Positions 23,005-35,030 of a stretch of 64,000 nucleotides of DNA are shown here, piece by piece. Source of the stretch: Stictocephala bisonia (lineage: Eukaryota; Arthropoda; Insecta; Hemiptera; Membracidae). The notes beneath the pieces are model-generated. The model was not told the DNA's origin, ran no database searches, and saw only the letters and a program-made list of their open reading frames with translations. A program made the translations under genes and the position numbers. The stretch lies in the NCBI GenBank assembly GCA_035578905.1, contig JAQJVL010000201.1:744001-808000 (forward strand). Reading direction: 5' to 3'. Position 1 is the stretch's first letter, and each line of letters begins with the position of its first letter.

Positions 23005-23193
23005 CTGATTTGGTGTAGAGGTGGCACAGTTGCGGGGAATTATAGGAGGCTTATTGCGTCTTCGCTCCTCAGCAAGCCTGTCTCTTAGTTCACAATTCTC
23101 TCGCTCTAGAGTAACCTGTTGTCTCTTTAGCTCCGACACTATGGCCAGCAACTCCAACTTCTGGGTCTCTAGAGACGAGCGAGTTAATATCTC
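23005..23193 (-). CDS. Liprin-beta: Liprin-beta, coding exon 5 (conserved coiled coil)
   Basis: 189-nt phase-0 exon (63 codons), acceptor TTGCATTCCTTTTATAG. The peptide begins EILTRSSLETQKLELLAIVS, nearly identical to the vertebrate liprin-beta coil (ELLSRTSLETQKLDL). It continues as a charged coil (LERENCELRDRLAEERRRNK) and ends in a Pro/Thr linker. Two in-frame donors are possible: CAG|GTATCA (end 23005, chosen) and CAG|GTACCA 18 nt further on (end 22987, adding VSSLVQ). Both keep phase 0. If neither were used, the frame would run on into a minisatellite until 22807. Vertebrate homologues have roughly 100 more residues of coil after this point; no exon for them was seen before exon 6. Confidence 0.93.
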
Positions 23194-24649
23194 CTATAAA
23201 AGGAATGCAATATAACAGATTAAACTTATAGTAAATAATTTATAATGAATTTCATGATTCATATAATTCAATCAATTGATAAATTAATTGATTTGCCGTT
23301 TCCTTGAAAAAGCAAATTTTACATCATTGCACTCAAGACTGTGGTCTTGCAAATACTGAATGTTCATCAGAGGATTTGTCACTTTTTTGACTGAAAATTT
23401 ATTACAAATATTATTCTTCCTCAATACAAGCAATTATGGCACATCACATTAGCTTTTATGAGAGGAAAACCATCTTAGAAGAGAACAATCCACTACAACA
23501 ATCTCCCAGACTCCCTGAAGAAAATCCCAGCACGACATCTGAAAAATCATCTAAAAAATTTTTGCTTCATCAAAGGCCATTCTACAGTTTTCAAGAATTC
23601 CTTGATTGGAGAATACGCCCACTAAAAATTTTTTACCACCCTTGCATCTTAACGAAAATTCTAAACTATTCGTTTATGAATGCATATTTAATACGTTATT
23701 TAAATGCAAGGGAATCATGGTACAATAATAAAGCAAATTCTTAAAACTTATTAAACCAAGAAGATGGACCCATTCAAAATTTATTTTACTTTCAAAACTA
23801 CAAACAAAATTAATTTAAATTAAATTGATAACTCTTTCAAAATCACAACAAAACTAACATTTAGAAGACTAAACAGATTTAGCCTTGAAAGTTAAACATT
23901 TAAAACATTATGTTTATATAAGCTTATATTATATTTATTTTTTGTACTTAATATTTGTAATATTGATGCATCTGACAATGAAGCCTTGCTATTGAAAGAC
24001 CTCACCAATAAAGTTATAAATATTGGTTTAAAATGTGTTTAATTTGACAATTCTATTGCTAATTATTGCTTCAAAAAACAATGTGTTTGATAGCCAAGCT
24101 CCTTTAAAGTAATGGTTTTTTCATTTATTTTTAATAAATTGATTATTTTAGCTGATCGTACTCAGCAATAGCCCAATAGAGGGTATTAAATCTCTTTAGT
24201 AATATAAATCTCTTCCTACAAGATTTCAATTAAACCAGTACAACAATTATTTTATATGTTACAATGGCTAAGAAACTTCTGTTACAATCTTGGACAAAGG
24301 TAAGATTGAAGATAGTCATAGATATAAATTAAAATTATCATCATCAAAACTAGTCCAATATTTTACACACATTCTTCATTTCAAATCCAAAATATTTTTT
24401 AATTTGAATAAAATTGAATTGAAATGAAATAAACTCTTATAAACCTTCAAACATGAAATGAAAGATTTTCTACTCTGAGACACTGTCATACTCACTCATC
24501 AATATAATTTTCATGTAACTGTTATAAACAATGACTTTATCATGATTTCCCTACAACAATTACAACCATGTTTTCCCCACAACTGCAATAACAAATTATT
24601 TCATCATGATTTCCCAACAACTGTTATAACCAATGATATAGTAACTCAC
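23194..24649. other. Intron between exons 4 and 5
   Basis: 1.46 kb, AT-rich, donor GTGAGT and acceptor TTATAG on the minus strand. No transposon or array recognised; a 102-codon plus-strand frame near 23436-23744 has no recognisable similarity and is AT-biased noise. Confidence 0.55.
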
Positions 24650-24829
24650 CCTATTCAACACATCCTCGGCAGTGTGAATTTGTTTCTTTTGGTCTTCTAA
24701 AGCTTTCTCCAGGTCAGCGATCTTCTCTGTTTGTGCATCAATCTGCTCTGTTAATACAGTCACCTGCAACGACAGTCGCTCCTTGTCTCCCTCCAGCCGT
24801 CGCACTAGTTCGTCTGAATCCGTTGAGCT
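24650..24829 (-). CDS. Liprin-beta: Liprin-beta, coding exon 4 (conserved coiled coil)
   Basis: 180-nt phase-0 exon, acceptor GGAATTACAG, donor GTGAGT. This exon identifies the gene. The peptide reads RRLEGDKERLSLQVTVLTEQ, then IDAQTEKIADLE, and ends EDVLNR, matching the conserved N-terminal coiled coil of liprin-beta (PPFIBP1/2 pattern: LENDKE-LVLQVSVLT-QVEAQGEKIRDLE). Heptad-spaced Leu/Ile/Val residues support a coiled coil. Liprin-betas are cytoplasmic scaffold proteins that partner with liprin-alpha and act at synaptic active zones and the cell cortex. The coil is thought to mediate oligomerisation. The exon joins exon 5 exactly as in the family: LNR|EILTRSSLETQKLE. Confidence 0.93.
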
Positions 24830-25839
24830 CTGTAATTCCAACAAAATTGCTTTACTATTTTCAAACAGTATTGCTAAAAACTTCCTTTAATACATTTTAT
24901 TATTTTCAGCCATAATTTAAATTGGTTGTAAGGAATTAAAACTAACAGCTTCGCAACAGACATATGAGATCTTAAAATAGTGTAGTAAATTAAAAATGGA
25001 ACAGGTATCACAAATAGATAACAGATGATTATTGAATTGCCATCCTGCCAGCCATCAAGCAATTCAAATACAACCAGAAAGTTCTAGCCAGGATATGTAG
25101 ATAGCAGAAATCAAACCTGTTTCCACTAGGGGGGCACACATGGGTGGACGGGTGGGCCTTTACCACTGCACTTGTATGCTGTTAATGTACATTTCTCTAC
25201 TATGGAATGTTGATAGTTCTGCTGCTTTAACTGATAGCTGATGGTAAAAAAACTTCAGCACATTGACACTCCACTTAAATATTAGAGATTTCATGCCAGA
25301 CCACTAGTTTGTAACTTACTCAAGCCTAGACTCTTTGCGGTTGAAACAGACAATATTTAAAGCCCAAGCCTTACTTATTAAGTATAAAAATTATGAATTT
25401 TTATGAAAACACAAAATGTGAGTAAATGCAGAAACATGCTAGACCATCCAAACACTTTCTAGCGGTTTTATCAAGAAAAACGACATCCTATAGTAAAAAA
25501 GTATGTTGAGACATGGCATGTTCGTCTTTCGGCTTCCATTTCACTGTCTAGGAGTATATAATTGCAGAATCGTTCACACACAGTAGGGAAACCAATTCGT
25601 TGTCATATTTATGAATAATAAAAATCTCCTAACCTATTTCATTTACAAAAGTATAACTGGGAATCAATTAATTAATATTCCTTTTTATTCTTAGTATCTG
25701 GGACCTATTTATTTTAATCATTCCTATGCAGCCGTAAATATCCACTTGTGCATTCTCCAATGGTTGGTCCTCATAAACTAACCATTTCTCTTCTTTTAGA
25801 TAACCGGTACATTTTGGGTTAAGGAACTTTGTATAATAA

Positions 25840-25887
<48 letters not shown>

Positions 25888-26370
25888 TCAGTTGATTAAA
25901 TAGTCAGTATATTAACTCAGTTTGATTTATCTTGTGATGTTTAAATTTAAATGTTCATTGTTTGGCTGGTGCTGATGACAATATCATAGGTGTTAACCCA
26001 ATGTAAACATTTGGGAAAACACTTAAAATCCTGATATCTGAGGATTTTTTTACAATATTAGGCAGTAAAACTTTAAATACCTGCACAAATTGATGATAAG
26101 TAATCCAGAAAGTACTCATTACAAGTAACCTTTCATATAGATTCATATTATGCAATCACTAAAAATATTGAAGATTAAAACCCCTAAATAAACAAAATTA
26201 AAAAACAAACTGTATTCATTGGCCTAAAAGGAAAATATAATTAGTTTTGATCATCTGTTCATCTCATACTGGCATTTAGTTCTTAAACTTGAGGAAAATT
26301 ACGAAAAGTTGAATTTTTTCAAATTGAGACATGCTTGAGTTTTAAAAATAAGGGAACTGTATTTATAACA
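24830..26370. other. Intron upstream of exon 4, minisatellite unit and TA microsatellite
   Basis: Part of the 15-kb intron between exons 3 and 4. At about 25122-25172 it has one or two units of the GC-rich minisatellite family (GGGTGGACGGGTGGGCCTTT). A (TA)n run lies at 25839-25882. No other feature recognised. Confidence 0.6.
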
Positions 26371-26376
26371 AATACT

Positions 26377-26565
26377 TCCGGCATAGCAGCTCAGTGGCTA
26401 AGGCTTCGAACTGTAAACCAAAGTTCTTAACTCCCATTGAGGGTGTTTGATCAAAAATCATTTTTGAAAAATATTTGAATAAAATTGTTAGTATCCATGT
26501 AAGTAATAAATGTACTACGGGAAAAATTCTAAAAAATTTCTTTGTGGAGATATGCCTGCCCAAAG
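26377..26565 (+). mobile_element. tRNA-derived SINE-like sequence
   Basis: TAGCAGCTCAGTGGCTAAGG fits the A box of a tRNA-type polymerase III promoter; GGTGTTTGATC about 55 bp later is a degenerate B box. The segment does not fold as a complete tRNA by eye, so a SINE relic is more likely than a tRNA gene. Boundaries are approximate. Confidence 0.5.
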
Positions 26566-28309
26566 TGATATAATTATTATCATTTTAAGAATATACTGAA
26601 CGAAAGGTGCTAATGAACTTAGTATATAGTAAATAAAAAAAATTTTTTAAGTGTTACCAATTATTTTTCTATAAATGATATTTGTTCAAATTTGAACTAA
26701 AATTGGTACAGTCATCTTTGGCTAAAAAAGTAGATTAATAATATATATAAAATTCATTGCTAGAGTTCATTATAAATGTGGGAGTTATGCCCATCTGTCA
26801 AATTTGTGGGGCGAGGCGGTGCAGGCGGGGGATATGAGGGGGAGAGAGGGGAAGGGAATACATTGCATATTCGTTAATGAGTTAGGATCTTTACTACTAT
26901 TAGCGGCAGTTGGGATAAAATCTAGAACAAAATTCCTTAAAGCACTAAACTGGGCGCTCGTTCGAACAACCTTAAACAGAATCTTGTTACTTTACTTGCC
27001 CATGTACAGACCTGTGGCCCATGTGAATTGGTGAGTATTTATTAAAGTATTTTTTTTTCTTTCATTCCAAAAATTCATATCATTTATTACGCTTACCAAG
27101 AAGGAAAAATTAATTAAAGTATACAGCTACTGCAAAGCCAATAAAGTAAAATACCACGGAAACTTTTTTTACAAAATATAGTTTTTCAATGTTATATTCA
27201 AACAATATAATTATATTCTTTTAAAAAATAAATACCAAATTTGGTATAATCATTAGAATGTATTGACTACAGAAATGAAGCATTTGCAGTAGGAGCTTGC
27301 CTAACAACAGCAATTTGGCATTACCATAAAACTGAGAAGGAAGAACACTCCCTGAGGATTACACTCAGTATTGTCACTGTTTCACTTTTTGTGTTTATTT
27401 AGAGAGAAAATAAACAACAGTGGAATAAACTATTCGAACAACTATCAAATTATTTTTATGACATTATTAAATTGTAAAAGATAGATATAATTGTCATTGA
27501 GTCCCCAAGCAGATCAATCGGTTTACAGCTTTCATGACAAATGATATAGAATTAAAAGGTTTTGTTATAGTGATTCTTTGAACAGAATGAAGAATTTTTG
27601 AAATGATTGGTGAGACAAATTTGTTTGTTTGTGTGAAAATATAAACACACATAAAACTCTCAATTGTCATTCTAACACCTTCTTAACAATTCAGGTCAAC
27701 TCATTTTACTTGTATGCACATATAACTACAATTATACCACAGAGATCATGATCTATGTCTAATATTTGGCGTATATTAGGGTTTGAGCATTGGAGGAGAA
27801 ATGTTCCACCACTCCGCCAATGTACATTACCAGTATGACTAACTTTCAGCATTCAACTAACTTTCAATCTGTGAACTTCCGTAGCAGTTTTTACTGTAAA
27901 AAATAACTATGTTTCTATCAAAGTTTGTTTTGGTGTTATTATTTATTTATTACATTACTTGTGTTATTATTATTATTAATTTTTACCTCAATACAAAATT
28001 ATGATTTAAATTTATCATTTCGTTGGGTGGTTGGCTTGATGTTTTAGTGTTAATAAACAAACAAACAAACACTCCAACTATTGACGTGATGGGTGGGGCC
28101 CGCTACTGTACTGCCAGCATGCAGTCTACTGCCTTCTTTAGTTTCTAAGTCAACAAATAAATAGTAAGACACAGTGGGTGAATAGTGGTTTTTTTTCTCT
28201 CTCTCTCTCACTTTGACCTCTCAGTGCATCTCTCTCGCAATCTGCTTTCACTAAGTTGAAATCTATCGGCTAATCTTTAACTATTGGCTAAAACTTCTCA
28301 ACAGAGAAA
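26566..28309. other. Intron sequence with simple repeats
   Basis: AT-rich. Contains a short GC-rich patch near 26805-26860, an AAAC microsatellite near 28055-28072 and a CT tract near 28197-28212. No supported gene. Confidence 0.5.
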
Positions 28310-28858
28310 TGCTCTTGGTCTTTCAATGAATAATGTCTACTGTCAAAAAAAAAACAAACTATAAACACTCGAAGTTTGAAACATTACTGTAAAGAAACTA
28401 ATTACACTAGAAAAATGAAAATGACATGAACATTTCCCTTTTTTATTCCTGCATTTTTTAGTGTGAAAGGAAATTTGTTATCTTCTAACAGTTTTTTTTT
28501 AATCGTGGGTGGAATAAAAAAGAGTGTGATTTCTAACTTTCTTACAAAACGTCGACTTTAAAACTTTCTACAATAAAAACCACTAGTCAAATTATAATGA
28601 AACTTTGATAGGTCATGTACCAGCTATTTTACTAACTTATGCTAGAGTTTTATGAACTTTGAATAATTAACAAAAATGTTCTTATGAAAAATGTAAAACA
28701 TCTTTTTCTAGTAATTGAGTAGACCTACGAGATTGAATAACACTTTGTTTTGTACAACACAATATCATTAGTTCAAAAAACAAACCAACATTTACATAAC
28801 ATACTTGTTTGAATTTATATAGATTAATAATCAAATGCAGAGCAGTGTGCAGCGGCGA
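28310..28858. repeat. Left arm of long inverted repeat (partner 32095-32640)
   Basis: The block including GACCTATTAAA/GATAGGTCATGTACCAGC, AATGTAAAACATCTTTTTCT and GATTAATAATCAAATGCAGA recurs in reverse complement at 32095-32640, at roughly 85-90% identity by eye with small indels. The inner edge (GTGTGCAGCGGCG) coincides with the start of the LINE. Confidence 0.85.
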
Positions 28859-30340
28859 GTAAAATCACGGCACTCTCTCAACTACCGCAATACACAAAAG
28901 CACTGCAGCGTTGCCACATTTAATGTATCTTTAAACTCGTCTACTTTTCCTGTTCTTTGGAAACAAGCAGTAGTACGTCCATTACAAAAATGCTCCTCGC
29001 CTAAATCTCCTTCCGATTTTAGGCCTATCAGTATACTTTCCGCCCTTTCCAAATGTCTTGAACGAATCGTACATCAACAATTTATGTCATGCCTGGATCA
29101 AAACCAAGTTTTGTCGAAATATCAGTCTGGCTTTCGTTCAAATCATAGCACTACTACTGCACTTCTTAAGATCACTGATGACATTAGGCTAGCCATGGAT
29201 AAGAGACTCGTTACTATTTTAACTTTATTCGATTTTTCAAAAGCTTTTGATTGTGTCTATCATCCTTTGCTTCTCATGAAACTACAAATGGCCGGTTTCT
29301 CCGATGGTTGTGTTAACTGGGTTAAGTCATATCTTACTGACCGACAGCAACTTGTGAGAGCAGGGCATGCTGAGTCGGAGTGGAGGCCCGTCACACGAGG
29401 GGTTCCCCAAGGCTCCATCCTCGGTCCTTTGTTATTTTCCCTGTACATCAACAATATTACTGAAGTTATTTATCACGCTAAGTTCCACTTGTACGCTGAC
29501 GATTTACAAATATACTATCATTTTCCCATTAAAGATGCAAATGCTTCTGTATCTTTGATCAACGAGGACATTGACCCAATCACTATATGGGCACAGAAAC
29601 ATGGACTAAAACTGAACGAGACTAAAACTCAAACCTTGGTGTTAGGGACTCGACAGCTTCTTTCTAAAATTGTTTTTCAATATTTTCCTAAAGTAAAACT
29701 GAACAGCTACGAACTGGAATACTGTGACAAGGTAAACAACCTTGGTCTTATTATCAACAATACTCTGACGTGGAATGAAACTGTTTCTACAACTTGCAAT
29801 AGAGTTTTCACTGGCATCCATAGTTTAAAACGTTTTGCTTTATTCCTTCCATACAATGTTAAAGTCATGCTTGTGAAGACTCTTGTGTTACCTCACTTCA
29901 ACTACTGTAACATAGTCATTAACGACATGACTGTTGAGCTCTCGGAGAGACTGCAACGTGCACAGAATTATTGTATCCGTTTCATTTTCAACCTACAACG
30001 ATATGATCATGATACTCCTTATTTTGAGTGGCTATATGTTTTAAAACTGAGAAATCTCCGTGAATACAATATCCTTACTTTGTTGTATGTTATCATCAGA
30101 TCAAACTTACCATCTTATCTCTCCGAAAGATATTCTTTCTTGTCCCAGATTAGTTCTCATTATACATGAAGAGGAGCTATACTTCTATCGATTCCACAAC
30201 ATAGAACTACAATTTTCAATCAATCCTTTTTAGTCACTTCATGTCGTTTGTGGAATTCTCTCTCTGATAGTTTGAAAGTTATAGAAAACCGTGCCCGCTT
30301 TGGGGCGGAGGTCAGGAAATTGTTGCTTGAATTGCAGTAG
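28859..30340 (+). pseudogene. LINE ORF2 reverse transcriptase, one in-frame stop
   Basis: Nearly intact RT domain: FRPISILSALSKCLERIVHQ, GFRSNHSTTTALL, motif A (LFDFSKAFD), motif B (GVPQGSILGPLLF) and motif C (YADDLQ) are all present, with catalytic Asp residues unbroken. The open frame stops at TGA 30167-30169, but the same frame resumes and runs 56 codons (including RLWNSLSDSL) to TAG at 30338-30340, the natural C-terminus. The TGA is therefore a single nonsense change, plausibly CGA to TGA decay. The endonuclease domain is missing through 5' truncation. It reverse-transcribes LINE RNA at nicked target DNA in active relatives. Confidence 0.9.
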
Positions 30341-30622
30341 TGGGGGGATTGGCTGCGATGGGTGGGCGTGCATGTGAGCGGACCATGTGTGAGTGATAGT
30401 TGTGAATGAACTTAAATAGTGTAAAATGTTTTCATTGTTCATGCAGTATTATGTATAATTAATCTTTTTAAGTTGTTTTGTTTATGTATTTTTGATTCAT
30501 TTTTGGATTTTGTATCATAATCTTAATGTACAGTACTACTTTTTTGTGGTTAAGTGGTAGAGAGGACTAAATAGTCCTAACTTCGCCACATAAATGAAGG
30601 CATTTTTCATTTCATTTCATTG
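28859..30622 (+). mobile_element. 5'-truncated LINE (CR1/jockey-like) with 3' tail
   Basis: The element comprises an ORF2 reverse-transcriptase segment, a 3' UTR and a tail of CATTTTTCATTTCATTTCATT at about 30599-30620. A tail of short repeats rather than poly(A) favours a CR1/L2-like clade. The 5' end is truncated exactly at the edge of the inverted-repeat arm. Sense strand is opposite to the host gene. A second copy of its tail is at 18366-18446. Confidence 0.88.
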
Positions 30623-30705
30623 AACAGCCAGCATTTGAGGCCTGTTGATTGAATTACCGTTAAAACTTAATAGATTATAAGAAAATAATTTTGTTTAAAT
30701 TAAGA

Positions 30706-31226
30706 TTAGGAGGGAGATGTAACATATGGATGTAACCTACTGCTATGTAACTTTGTTTATAGACTATGAAAATATGTTGGTAATTAGGAGGGAGATGTAA
30801 CATATGGATGTAACCTACTGCTATGTAACTTTGTTTATAGACTATGAAAATATGTTGGTAATTAGGAGGGAGATGTAACATATGGATGTAACCTACTGCT
30901 ATGTAACTTTGTTTATAGACTATGAAAATATGTTGGTAATTAGGAGGGAGATGTAACATATGGATGTAACCTACTGCTATGTAACTTTGTTTATAGACTA
31001 TGAAAATATGTTGGTAATTAGGAGGGAGATGTAACATATGGATGTAACCTACTGCTATGTAACTTTGTTTATAGACTATGAAAATATGTTGGTAATTAGG
31101 AGGGAGATGTAACATATGGATGTAACCTACTGCTATGTAACTTTGTTTATAGACTATGAAAATATGTTGGTAATTAGGAGGGAGATGTAACATATGGATG
31201 TAACCTTCTGCCATGTAACTTTGTTA
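30706..31226. repeat. 78-bp tandem repeat, about 6.7 copies
   Basis: The unit begins TTAGGAGGGAGATGTAACAT and includes CTACTGCTATGTAACTTTGT. Copies are essentially identical except the last. Because 78 is a multiple of three, an artefactual open frame repeats GYIHMLHLPPNYQHIFIVYK on the minus strand. Confidence 0.95.
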
Positions 31227-32094
31227 TGCCGGTGTTGGTTCTCTCACTGGTATCAAATGAACATGGTTTTATCATGTCATGTCTATTTATTTATTTAATA
31301 TCCACACCAATCCAGTACAAATCAATACTGTACAGTAGATGCACACTTCTTTACTGGAGACAAAGATCTTCCCAAACAATCCGACACATTTTGATAAACA
31401 GAATACTGTTTGTCATTACACTTTTAGCCCTCAATTCTAAAAAAACAAATAGCACTAATAATAGCTGTTTCACTCTCTGACAATACTGACTTGCAAGGTA
31501 TCTTGATTGATATGGCACAAACCAATACCATATACGAATTAAGATATTTGTCACAGAACACTGGGTTTTGTATACTTCGATGGTATTAATCAGAAACCGA
31601 TTATGTTCCAGGGGTTAATATCCTATTTCAGAGAGTAAGGGTGGCATGACAAACATCTGAGTCACAGAGTGAACTCCATCAACAGAGGAAGTGAGTCATA
31701 GGAATGATTAATAATCACATATTACTTCTCAAGAATGTTGTGATTGAGTGTTTCCCCATAAAAGAGAGCGTATTTTCAAAACTATTCGATATGACTATAT
31801 TATGATTTTTAATGAAACATAAAAATAAAATATTTAACAACATTCAGCATTTGATTTTTTAATAATTTTTAATTGTTTGTTGTATGTTTAGTTTAGCAGT
31901 TAGATAAGTAGTTGGACAATTCAAATCAATACACGCAATCAAAATTGTACATAAAAACTGTTGTATGAAAAGAAATAAACTACAAAAATAGTCTTACGTG
32001 AAAGATAGTTCTTAAGGAAAGCAAGAAAATCGCTGGAACAGACCTAAACGCGGCAACGTCGCTTTGTTTTGCCTGAAATGTCACTCGGTAGAGG
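31227..32094. other. Spacer inside the long inverted repeat, nothing recognised
   Basis: AT-rich sequence between the 78-bp array and the right inverted-repeat arm. No terminus or coding region recognised. Confidence 0.45.
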
Positions 32095-32640
32095 TGCCAT
32101 CATGTCACACGCCGCTGCACACTGCCCTGCGTTTGATTATTAATCCATATAAATTCATAGAAGTATGTTATGTAAATGTTCGGTTGTTGAAATAATGATA
32201 TTGCGTTGTACAAAACAAAGTTTTATTCGATCTTGTAGGCCTACTCAATTACTAAAAAAAGATGTTTTACATTTTTCATAAGAACATTTTTGTTAATTAC
32301 TCAAAGTTCATAAAACTCTAACATAAGGTAGTAAAATAGTTGGTACATGACCTATTAAATTTTCAATATAATCTGACAAGTGGTTTTTATTGTAGACATT
32401 TTTAAAGTCAACGTTTTGTAAGAAAGGTAGAAATCATGCTCCTTTTATATTCTACCCACAATTAAAAATAAAACTGTTAAAAGATAAAAATGTTCTTTTT
32501 ACACTTAAAAACGCAAGAATAAACAAGGGAACTTTTAATGTCATTTTAATTTTTCTAGAGCAATTAGTTTTTTACAGTGATGTTTTAAACTTGAGAGTTT
32601 ACAGTTTTTTCTTCGACAGTAAGACAATGAAGGTGATAGA
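32095..32640. repeat. Right arm of long inverted repeat (partner 28310-28858)
   Basis: Reverse-complement counterpart of the left arm; its inner edge is CACGCCGCTGCACACTGCCC. The arms enclose about 3.2 kb containing the LINE and the 78-bp array. The outer boundaries fade gradually near 32640, so the true extent may be larger. Confidence 0.85.
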
Positions 32641-32977
32641 ATGGAAAATATAAATATGGAAAGGAAGTGAAAAATGTGAGCTAAATGAATTATGGAGAAA
32701 AAGTTTACTTTTTAATGTGTTGATTACTTGAGAAAATCTAAAAAATAATATATAAATATGAAGGAGGAGTAAAGACTAAATAAAAAAAAGGTGACACAGA
32801 GAAGAAATCTTAAAAATAAATTACGTGAAAAAGTTAAGAAATGGTGAATAGCTAATTGTGAAGATAATTATAGTGATTGGAGATTCAGAAAGCAACGGTT
32901 GTGTATAGAGGAGATATCCGAATAGAGTATTGAAGAAGAATATTGATCTCTAATAGGAGAAATAGTGAGTGCTACTA

Positions 32978-33662
32978 CAGTAGAACCTCTTTAATTCAAA
33001 CTTCTGTAATCCGAACGTCCACTAATCCGAACGATACCACGAGAAAGAAAAAAAATGTGCATGTACATATCTGAAACAAGAAAATACAATTTTATTTATC
33101 CAGCATTGAAGTATTCAGTGATTCCCACATTAGCAATAGTCTATTTTTCCAGCAAACCACTTCTGCCATTTTTAGGTTAATTAAGTAAGTGTAATATTGC
33201 AAATGTTAATTACATTAATGATATTATCGTTTAGATATAGCCTAGATGACAAGCTTGAAATCGACATAAATTGATCATTCAAATGTCACTAGATATTGTT
33301 CGAAGCCAGCTATAAATGTACTTGTAGAATGCCAGTGTTCAGTTAATTAAGATTACGTACAAAAATTGCAGAGCGAGAGCACCATTCTTTTCACCAAAAG
33401 CAACATTATCAAATATATATGATAAGCAGTATAATCTTTATTTACTGTAGTTAATTTTTATATTGTATGTACGTTGTTGAATAAACAATACAATATTTTA
33501 CACTGTAAAGCATTTCTCTCTTTTCTTTAAACCTTTAGTATGATCTATTTTAGCCATATTCTAACTTTTTATGTGAAAATAACAATATATTCTGTAATCC
33601 GAATGGTTTGATAATACGAATACCTCCGGTATTAATTAGTTCGGATTATAGAGGTTCTACTG
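32978..33662. mobile_element. Tigger/pogo-like MITE
   Basis: The left terminus CAGTAGAACCTCTTTAATTC and the reversed right terminus CAGTAGAACCTCTATAATCC are inverted repeats, and TA flanks both ends (32976-32977, 33663-33664). The CAGTnGAACCTCnnTnATCCGAA pattern is characteristic of pogo/Tigger elements. 685 bp, no transposase. Confidence 0.85.
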
Positions 33663-33664
33663 TA

Positions 33665-34608
33665 CATGTAAAAGGAATAGTAGAAACTATAGAACAATAT
33701 TATTAATGAATATCACATATGTAAAACTAGTTTCGCCCATTTAGGCACCTCATGTCTCTATGATGTGCCACTATTTAGAGGTTTTATTCATAAGAGATGT
33801 TTAGACGCCCTCTCCTCTAAGGAATGTTAAACAAGTTATTTCAGGTGGAGTTGATTCCAACTGGTAGATAGACATTCTTTAATTTAAAAATAGGTAAGAG
33901 ATATGATAACATATCAAATTGACAAATCTTTAATATTTTCTCCTAGTAGCTGTCATTTTTTAATTGTAAAATTAATCCTTCGCAATATTTGCGTATTTCT
34001 AATGATCAACAAATTAAAGAGGGGAATATCTAGTTACACAGTGAACATAAGTTCTGTAAATTTATAAATCTGTCAGATATTGGCAAAATGTTGTTTTATG
34101 ATCTATATAATTTGATTGATAATTCATTAAACTATAATTAAATCTGTTTTGTTCTTAAATAATCATGTTGCATCAATATAAGTTATAATTTATAAAACAT
34201 ATTCATGGCACAGCAATTTTTAAAAAATCTACTAATCCTGTTTTAACTGATTTGGGCAAAAGTTTAATCAGATAGTGTGTTGAATCCAAGTAATTAGAAC
34301 AATACTTGATCTCATGAAGTCTATTCAAAGTATATACAAAGTCAAGAATATACAAAGAGTTAAATCTGTTCATCTGTCTGTCTAGAGCCAGCGTTGGAAG
34401 CAGTTATTGTTGAAAGCCTGCTGCTACATTACCACTGCCACCAGCCCGCAGCTCTATTCATCACTCAACCCTTGCCACTTCTACCAATCCTTAATAAATT
34501 CCCGTGAGTGTTATATTATTATAAATAATTATTAAATTGTTGTTTGTACCAATTTTAACAGGAAAACTTAAAATTGTCAAAACATTTAAATAATTGTATT
34601 GCAGAAAT
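33665..34608. other. Intron sequence, nothing recognised
   Basis: AT-rich intron with no array, terminus or plausible reading frame. Confidence 0.5.
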
Positions 34609-34745
34609 GTTGGGTCCCTTCATAGCCTAGTGGCTAGCAATCCTAACTTCAATGAAGGGGGTTGCGGGATTTACCAAATTTAGTAATCGGTTTGCACTTC
34701 TGTCTGATAACAATGTTAAAAAATCATAGTTAAAAATGACACTAG
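34609..34745 (+). mobile_element. tRNA-like SINE fragment (tentative)
   Basis: TAGCCTAGTGGCTAGCA fits a polymerase III A box and GGGTTGCGGGATT about 45 bp later is a poor B box. Similar in layout to 26377-26565. Tentative. Confidence 0.4.
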
Positions 34746-35030
34746 CATAAAGAAAAGAACAATTATTTTTCAACATTTGTAATTTTGTGTATTAGAGTGT
34801 TTATGACATTACATTAATGTTTTGGGTTTTTGCATGTATTATGCTAAACAAATGTTACACAATGACTGTAAACTAAGCTATTTATAGTTTGGAACATAAT
34901 ATAACAGGTTTATTAGTTTATTTACTATGCATTGTTTAAAATTCATTTAGAAAAATTAATAGAATCCACATGATAAAGGTAGCAAATTGGCAAAGAGAAA
35001 TAATACAGAAAGAGAACAACTTAAACACAC

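Noticed and set aside
22985..23157. Reading exon 5 as a 116-codon single-exon gene ending in HTVVMTL repeats
   Set aside because: The front half is the liprin-beta coil and the back half is minisatellite; good donors separate them.
23436..23744. 102-codon plus-strand frame starting MAHHISFYERKT
   Set aside because: No recognisable motif, AT-driven composition, lies in the intron between exons 4 and 5 and opposite the gene's strand.
26377..26450. Possible tRNA gene (good A box)
   Set aside because: The B box is degenerate and no cloverleaf could be drawn by eye; a SINE relic is more likely.
30675..31214. 179-codon minus-strand frame repeating GYIHMLHLPPNYQHIFIVYK
   Set aside because: Product of the 78-bp array, with near-identical copies at the nucleotide level including third positions.
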